Assembly (NCBI GenBank): GCA_033398695.1
Contig: CM065815.1
Span: forward strand, 98,794,501 to 98,858,500
DNA length: 64,000 bases
Origin: Orobanche coerulescens
Lineage: Eukaryota; Streptophyta; Magnoliopsida; Lamiales; Orobanchaceae
Direction: 5' to 3'
The notes below the pieces were generated by a model. It worked only from the letters and a program-made list of their open reading frames with translations. It did not search any database and was not told the DNA's origin. The position numbers and the translations under genes were made by a program. The stretch's first letter is position 1, and every line of letters starts with the position of its first letter. This document shows, in pieces, positions 57,014 to 64,000 of this stretch.

Positions 57014-60000
57014 TGTAATATCCGAAAATTCTACTATCATATTTAACATTATTTTATCCGAGTTATGTTGTACAAGATGGTATCATGCATATGGATAAAA
57101 TAAATGAAGGACTGAGACATCTGTATTGGTACAATTATCGTACTTGGTTGACAATTACATTTAAGAAGTATATGTATTCGATGCCGTATGTTCGTATTAC
57201 GTATGTTGAGACGTTGGACAAGAATAGCTGAAAATGGCTAAGTATAGCCTTATTAGCGCACGCGATATTCATGCATAACGCACGCTATAAATGCAGGATT
57301 AGCGCACGCTACGTTTATAGGTTAGCGTACGCTAGTGCGCAGATCGGAAGGAATCTGCGTGTGGACCCTTGCTTTGGCGCACGTTCGATAAGTCAACGGA
57401 TATTGTAATGTAGTGTTAGCGCACGCTAATGCATGTTGATTAGCGCACGCTAACCGTATATGGGACAAAAAGGAATCTTATCCTAGTCGAGCCGCGGCGT
57501 GTGGACCCGTGTTCGAGCATACGAGACAAACGAGTCAATCGATGTTAGCGCACGCTAAACGCAAGGACTTGCGTACGCTAGAGAGTGTAAATTACGTACG
57601 CTAATGCATGGGCATTACGACGTAAGCTCATGTACGGCGAGACGGTAGTCTCGGACTACGATAGCGCACGCTAACAAAGGTCGATTAGCGCACGCTAAAG
57701 CCTTAGCGCACGCTAAACATGAGATGTTAGCGCACGCTAGTAATGCGATCTATATAAGGGACAGACGGGTATTATGAAGCATTTCGTCCATTCTTTCACT
57801 TTCGATAGAGAGAGCTTTGAGAGGTTCTTGAGGTTCCCAAGCACGGAGGTGGTGATCTTTAACAAGATTAAAGATGGAAATTATGGATTAAAGCTTTGTT
57901 CTTGAAATCATTGGTGATTCTTGGAAATGGATTCAACCTTGGAAATCAATCCATTCCTTCATAAAGGTAATCACTCTTCATCTTTGGATTTCGTTTTGGA
58001 TTGAATGTTGATGATTATTACATAAACAAGTTTGACAAGCATGATTATGAGATGGATTAGGAGTATGATGATATTAATATGATTCTTGTGATTTAGATTG
58101 TGTCGTTCGTTTTCTTGAGATAAGTGGATTAATCCTTCTCCTCAGTTTCGGATGTTGATGTTATTGTAGATGATTACTCTTTGTAATGGAAGATTAAGGA
58201 AGTGTGGTTACGTTCTTGACGTTTCGTGTATTAATATTAAGGAAGATGATATATGGATATAGAACTTGGATTATAAGTTGGATGATTGTTTATATGTTAA
58301 AGGATATCGGATTTCGTTGTTTTGATAGCTTTGAACATGATTGAGAATCACTTAGTGTTCTTGAAATCGCCATAAGTTGATCGGTATCCAAAAAACATGC
58401 ATCTGTCGCATTAGCGCACGCTACGTTCTTGCCTAGCGCGCTAATGGGAGCAACTTAGCGCACGCTACGTTAGGTGATTAACGTGCGCTAAGAAGCCGTA
58501 AAGTGCGATATTTTCGTGTTGTGGTTGTAAATTCGTCTTTGGTTTGAGTAGGATTGATTCGACTAGTGTTTAATCGAGATATTGTCGAGCCGTTGGGTTT
58601 GTGAATTGGTTTTATCGATTGTTGATTGTTATCAAACTTGTTGTCTATCGACATCGTAATAGGTTTAGAATATTGATCGGTGATTACAACCGTGTGTTGC
58701 GGTCGAGCTCGAGTATGTTCGTGAATTGCTTTGGTCGGGACCGAGGGACTTGTAGATGACGGCAATGGAATTGGTAATGACTTCATCGGTATCGAGGTAA
58801 GTTATTACTTGCTCGATTCATAATATTTAATGAATGGTTTCCGTTTCATTCGTGTATAATTGTATAGCAATGTTTATAATCGTAATCACAGGAGATTTGA
58901 GATTATAAATCGTATTCGAAGTTTTGGGAATCTAAATCATAATGTATATGATTTACTTTTGTTATTGTATACTTGTATATCGAGCATATATTGTGCTAAA
59001 GACGAAGATATGAATTATCCGCAATCCGTGATACTTTGGACCGTCGAGTATTGAGGATAATGGTTCATGATGGTTTAGACATTGAGATCGTTCTCGAAGG
59101 ACTCGGGCAAGTACTCTAATCATTTTTATCATTTGTGTCGATCATGTCGTGATACATTCGTATCGTTGTTGTCATGCATTTGTGCATTGTTGTTGTCGTG
59201 TATTGTGTATTGTTGTTTTGTGCGGTTGTGCATTGTTGTCATATGTCCACCTCGTGTTGGTCCGACGGGATCATCGGGGATCTATGCTAGCGTACCGGAT
59301 CATCGGACGGAGTTTTCCACCACGGTTGGTCCGACGGGTCATCGTGGGATCTAGCAAAGGAACGCTGGATCATTGGAGTACCTACGTATTGTTGTTGTGC
59401 ATATGTATATTATGGATTTGCCATAAGTATACATTGTCGTTATTCTTGTGATCATATTGACGTTGTCATATGAGTATGCATTTGTAGGTCTTGTGTTAGG
59501 ACCATGTCCGTATGTTGTGTTGATCGATCTCGGATTAGGCGACGTGATGGAAATGGTATTTAGTATCTTGAGGTATGTGCCGTATTTCCTTGATACTTGT
59601 CTTTGATGGACAATCGATTTTCGTATTGGAATTGTCGACGTTATCAGAAGGACTTAATTGGCCTGAGTTGGTATAATTTCCGTATCGGGAGTTATGATAA
59701 TTTTTTTGAGAACATTGTGTATTGTTGAGATACCGCATGATATTTTGGTATTATACCATGTTGATGTAAAGTATACGAATTGTGTATTTTCGTAAAGTTA
59801 AGAAGGTAAGATTACATTGGTCGTATTCTTACTTAGTATTTCCATTGATATGTAGTTATTGACGTGATGTGATGGTTATCATTGTTGGATATTATGGTGA
59901 CCCGTCGTGGGCTTTCTTTTAGGTTCTTGGATTATCAAGCTTGTAGCGGTCGTGGAGAGATGAGCTTCCGGAGGATCTTGGCTAGAACATGTATTTGTGT

Positions 60001-60401
60001 ATTGAGCTTACATTCGGTTGTTGTATTCATTTGCTAGAGTATTTTAATCGTTTGTCTTTTCCGCTGCGTGAGTATTTTTAAATGGTCTTTTGGTATTTGG
60101 TAACTTAGGTTACCTTGGCGATCGTTCTCTAAATCTATTCTGTCGGTACGTGTAAGCGATAGCTTAACGTATGTTCTTAAACTGTTGAGTCTTGGCATTT
60201 CGGGCCTTGTGGTTTCAAATGAGTTTTTACGACGGTTTGATAAACGAGTTTTATAAATCTTCGAATGGTTTTAATAGATAATACCGTCGTCAGCCTCTTG
60301 GGCGTTTTGTAAATGTTTGCGAAAATTTCCTTCAGCCTTGTGGGTTCCATCTCGGGGCCCACGGCGCTGTAATATTCCCGGTCGGATCTGGGGGTGTTAC
60401 A
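57014..60401 (+). repeat. LARD A 3' LTR
   Basis: 3388 bp, TGTAATATCCGAAAATTC to GGGGGTGTTACA. Close to the 5' LTR; differences concentrate at CAG/CTG (e.g. 57746, 57800, 58149, 58341, 59222, 59523). Confidence 0.92.
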
Positions 60402-60847
60402 GAAGAGATGAGCTTCCCGTAGGATACTGGCTATAACATGTGTTTGTGAATCAAGTACTTTGACTAGTTGTATTCCACTTCTAGAGTATTTTTAACTGTT
60501 TGTCTTTTCTGCTGCTTGAGTATTTTTAGATAACCTTTCGATATCTGGTAACTTAAGTTACTTCGGAAAATTGTTTTCTAAACTATTTTGTCAGTACGTG
60601 TGAGCGAAGACTTAACATATGCTTTTAAACTGTTGAGTTTTGGCATTTCGGGCCTTGTAGTTTCAAATGAGATTTTATGACGGTTTTGATAAATGGATTT
60701 TATAAAGTCTTCGAATATTTTTAAAGATATTACCGTCATCGCCGCTTAGGCGTATTTGAATGTTTGTAAATCTTTCTTTCAGTCTTGTGGGTTCCGTTTT
60801 GGGGCCCACGGCGCTGTAATATTCCTGGATGGCTCTGGGGTGTTACA
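60402..60847 (+). repeat. LARD B 5' LTR, last part
   Basis: Starts with GAAGAGATGAGCTTCCCG, corresponding to GGAGAGATGAGCTTCCTG in LARD A (54155), and ends CTCTGGGGTGTTACA. It completes the LTR begun at 45382. Confidence 0.88.
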
Positions 60848-63264
60848 GAATATGGTATCAGAGCTTAGGTTGAGAAAACCTAGGTGGTCGGGTCGAGTCG
60901 CGTGTTTTTGTCATGTCATTCGAGTTTACGGTTGACAAGTTTTAGAGTTTTGGGTTTCATTGATCACCTGTGCTTGTGTGTTATGTGAATTACCAGTGTG
61001 GTACTGTGGTTGTTGTAGACCTTTCCAAATGGTATTAACGTGATTCTCTGGAAAGAGATGTGTTGTGTTCTCGAGTGGAATTGATTTTTCAAAATGTATG
61101 TTTTGAAAATATCTGTATCGAGTATTTTCTTGAGTTGAGACATGTGCCAGTATCACGGGGAATCGTATGCTTCACGATCTATAAGTATTTGGATTTTTGG
61201 ATTGCATTGAAGTTATTTTCAGTTATAAGTTGATGTACCTTGAGAAACTTTCGGAAAGATATTATGTGTTACTGTATGAGGTAGAAGGATATAATAGTTG
61301 GGACAGCTAATGATCTTGAGAAACTGCGATTATGGAGACTCAATAGGTCGAGTAAACTTGGAAAATGGAATTACATATTTGGGAGAAATGTTGTGGATTG
61401 TTGAGAGGAACATGTAGTCATGCCAATTCATTTTGAGACATATGAAATTGTTTTTGAACATCTGAAAATGGTACTTTTCAAAATGAATGCTTTACGGAAA
61501 ACGATTTTGGGTCGAGACCCAATCGATTTTGAAATAGTTTTATAACTCAGGACTTGGGGTCCAAAAGGGTTTTCTACTTTATAAACTTCTTATAATGTGG
61601 AACGGGATATGGGATGAGACCCTAATGTTTCATAGAGGCTTTTCTGTTTTCCTAAAACTCCCGAGATTTGTAAAACACTTTACCAATCGTTTATCTATTT
61701 TATTACTGCCTTTTGGGGTTTTGATTTATTTGTTCAAACAAAACTTCTCGGGTAGTCTTTCGCTGTGTTTTATTTGTTGATTATTCAATATTTTGTCATA
61801 GCATAGTTGAGGTGATCCAGGATGGTATAATGGTCTACATTGCGAGTCATATGTGAAAAAAGAGTTTTTATCGAAGTCTATACATTAAGATTTTGGAACT
61901 CTATCGTGTGGTTTTCCGATGGAATGTCAGTGGAATTGGTGACGAGCTAAACTGGTTTACAGGAGTATGGATGTGGCCAACCATTTGCATAATTTCATTT
62001 TATTTAATCATGTGTATTCGAAAAGAATTTTCATCGAGAACTTGACACAAACGAGCCGATTTAACTTTTCGAAAATTGATTTCGTGGTCTTACGAAAATT
62101 TATGTTTTGAGTTTTCAAATTCTTGAAAGAACTTTCGAAAATTGGTCTTCCTGACAAGATTATATGATTTCAAAACTGGTTTTGAAAATGTGATTGGTAT
62201 ACGTACAAATGTAGTACATAATGCATATCATGGTGAAGTTCTGAGTGAGACTCATGAACTGGATAACACATCAATGGTACGATGAAAAGAAATTCGAACT
62301 TCAGCATGGTAGTTTGGTTATCCAGGGATGACCGATTGGTTGATCAGATAAGAGAAATATGTCGCGTGTTGTAGATTCAGTACAGAATATGATTTTGGAA
62401 CTTTGGGTTTAGTGAAACTGAAGCATATGTGCAATGTGGCTCTATTGATGTGGTGGTAGCGTGATTTTGCTATTGTGATTTTTGAATTTTGAGCCATACT
62501 GATTGGTCGTTCCCACTCCATGTATGGTTAGGTATGCCCGTCAGTCTGTGATTGGTTGATCATACACTGAGAGGTATGTTAAACAGCTGGGCGTGTTTCT
62601 TTGAGATCCACCGTATGTGATTTTTGTAACGTTTTGAGAATGTTATTCTCTCGTATATCTGTCCCTATGGTTCTGTGTTGATCGTGTTGGAGCTTACCAT
62701 GTGAAGGTATTCTCGGTTATTGTTGATCGGTCATTGGTAGTATTGGATGATATTCTTGGTTGTGTTTTGACCTTTGGTTGGTCGTATGGGAGTTTATCAT
62801 ATCGATGATATTCTCGGTTAATCTATTAGTTAATCATTATTATTGATCGTACGAGCGTCGGAATTTGTGTCGATGTTTCGGGATTTATTGCCATTGCTTT
62901 GGGCGGTTGTTTCACATATGTATCGTGTACTATTGATTTTTATCAGGATTGGGATTTGATTATGCGGTCAGGCAGGAAGGCTTTGACACGGATGGATTAT
63001 TCCATAATTGAGATATAATGTTGCATTTTGTTAAAATTTGTGGAAATCGTGATTGTAAGCGTATTGAGGCATTGAAATGGGATCATTTGCTAGTATCGCA
63101 GGAGATCATCGCCTTCATGCATTTGTAAGTATACCGTTTTGATTATTCTTTAATGATGATGATTGATCGGTGTTGTGACGATTTTTGGATATCTTGGTTG
63201 AACCGTCATTTACGATGGGATTGCAAGTTTCGAGGACGAAACTTATTTTAAGTGGTGTAGTATG
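60848..63264 (+). other. LARD B non-coding interior
   Basis: 2417 bp with PBS TGGTATCAGAGC (60853-60864) and PPT-like AAGTGGTGTAGTA at the end. Parallel to the LARD A interior throughout; no conserved ORF. Confidence 0.8.
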
Positions 63265-63944
63265 TAATATCCTAAATTTCTACTATGGTTTTTTAATGTT
63301 ATTTTATCCGAGTTATGTTGTACAATGTGGAATATGTACAATATGGATAAAATTATGGAAGGACTGAGACATCTGTATGGATATAACCGTCGTACTTGGT
63401 CGAAAACTGCAGACATCGTGTATCAGGTTGTTTTAATTCTGATAGTGGGTGTATCGTATGAGAACGTTATTGGGATGAGTATATGTATATTCGGTATGTC
63501 GTGTAAATGTATTCGGTATGTTGAGACGACAGGCAGGAACAGTTGTAAATGGCTAAGTACAGAGCCCTTAACGTACGTTAAGTTTATGAGATAACGTACG
63601 GTAAGATGCTAAGTGTTACGTACGCTATGTATAACACATTACGTACGTAACGAGAAGAATCGGACAGAGGAATCAATACTTGCCATATGGAGCCCAGGTA
63701 TCAGCTGGCATGCCAAAAGATAAGTCAACTAGGTATTACGTACACTATGCAGAGCATATTACGTACGTAATATGAGCATATACTGTAGCAAGTCAACGTA
63801 CGTATTACGTACGCTATGGAACAAGTGTTATGTACGTTATGCAAGATAAGAACTGAGGCAGTGAGCTCTGGATGACTGTTACGTACGCTATATTGGACAT
63901 GTAGCATATGCTAGGGAGCATTACGCACGTTAATGATGGTTTAT
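63265..63944 (+). repeat. LARD B 3' LTR, first part
   Basis: Starts TGTAATATCCTAAATTTC and follows the 5' LTR (45382-46060) with the TACGTA palindromes; cut at TTTAT (63940-63944) by the S-family LTR. In the 5' LTR the sequence at this point continues as ATGGTTTATAACGTATG. Confidence 0.9.
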
Positions 63945-64000
63945 TGTAATACCCGGTTGCAATTCATTCATTATCATTCAGTAATTATCAGTCAGTAATT
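63945..64000 (+). mobile_element. Start of another S-family LTR (S3)
   Basis: TGTAATACCCGGTTGCAATT, then ATTCATTATCATTCAGTAATT, matches the first 56 bp of S1 and the Tekay LTRs. It runs off the window, so whether it is solo or part of a full element is unknown. Confidence 0.88.

Larger units (their letters stand above)
51190..60401 (+). mobile_element. LARD A: complete non-coding LTR element
   Basis: LTRs 51190-54609 and 57014-60401 flank a 2.4-kb interior with PBS and PPT. The duplication is GAATA (51185-51189) against GAAGA (60402-60406), one mismatch. It is inserted in the 5' LTR of LARD B in the same orientation. With 3.4-kb LTRs and a non-coding interior it fits a LARD (large retrotransposon derivative). 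The tRNA-iMet PBS, the TGTAATA...GTGTTACA ends and GAGGACGAAACTT before the PPT point to Tekay-type parentage; the enzymes would have to come from another element. Confidence 0.92.
45382..63944 (+). mobile_element. LARD B: large non-coding LTR element, 5' LTR split
   Basis: The 5' LTR starts TGTAATATCCTAAATTTC at 45382 and is interrupted by solo LTR S2 (48360-51016) and by LARD A (51190-60401); it resumes at 60402 and ends at 60847 (GGGGTGTTACA). PBS, 2.4-kb interior and the start of the 3' LTR (63265) follow; the 3' LTR is in turn interrupted at 63945 by another S-family LTR. Start sequences of the two LTRs match each other (TGTAATATCCTAAATTTCTA) better than LARD A. No gag or pol coding. Confidence 0.87.

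Overview
This is a plant nuclear window made almost entirely of nested transposable elements. The lineages present (Athila, Tekay/Del and Tat of Ty3/Gypsy, a SIRE-type Ty1/Copia, and an RTE-clade LINE with a TTG tail) point to a flowering plant, probably with a large genome; the species cannot be named. I find no convincing host protein gene, no tRNA or rRNA gene and nothing prokaryotic. The only stretch that looks low-copy is about 39.05-40.23 kb.

Layout. (1) 1-11050: Athila element on the minus strand, left end outside the window, with a 2.7-kb solo LTR (5189-7932, 5-bp duplication ATGCA) inserted in its gag. It sits in the LTR of a SIRE element. (2) 11051-12489 and 22423-22963: 3' part of that SIRE element (SIRE1, minus), split by a full-length Tekay element (12490-22417, duplication ATCAT) with LTRs, PBS, gag, protease, RT, RNase H, integrase and PPT. 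(3) 22964-23730: unassigned, with a short tandem repeat. (4) 23731-26538: decayed Tekay gag-pol, plus strand. (5) 26539-27053: 515-bp inverted-repeat element packed with GGATATCC. (6) 27054-32929: Tat element with gag (minus) and an opposite-strand spliced-looking ORF but no pol. (7) 32930-39044: second SIRE copy (plus), gag joined to the 3' accessory region without pol, with an LTR. (8) 39045-42864: low-copy-like DNA and old LTR remnants. (9) 42865-45381: 5'-truncated RTE LINE. (10) 45382 to the right edge: two related large elements with about 3.4-kb LTRs and a conserved 2.4-kb non-coding interior (LARDs A and B). A is inserted in B, and two further LTRs of the solo-LTR family have hit B.

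Two things stand out. First, in LTRs of several families a dense array of one short palindrome ends about 8-20 bp upstream of the TATA box, and the palindrome differs by family: TACGGCCGTA, GACCGTGTC/GACACGGTC, TAGCGCACGCTA, TTACGTACGTAA, GGCGATCGCC. Solo LTRs and the full Tekay LTR share their ends but carry different arrays, as if the upstream promoter module had been exchanged. Second, differences between paired LTRs, and many apparent frameshifts in the Tekay element, fall on CAG/CTG trinucleotides (CAG read as CG, CGG or CGAG), even in the tRNA-complementary primer-binding sites. I infer a base-calling artefact at CHG-methylated sites, so some breaks called here may not be real.
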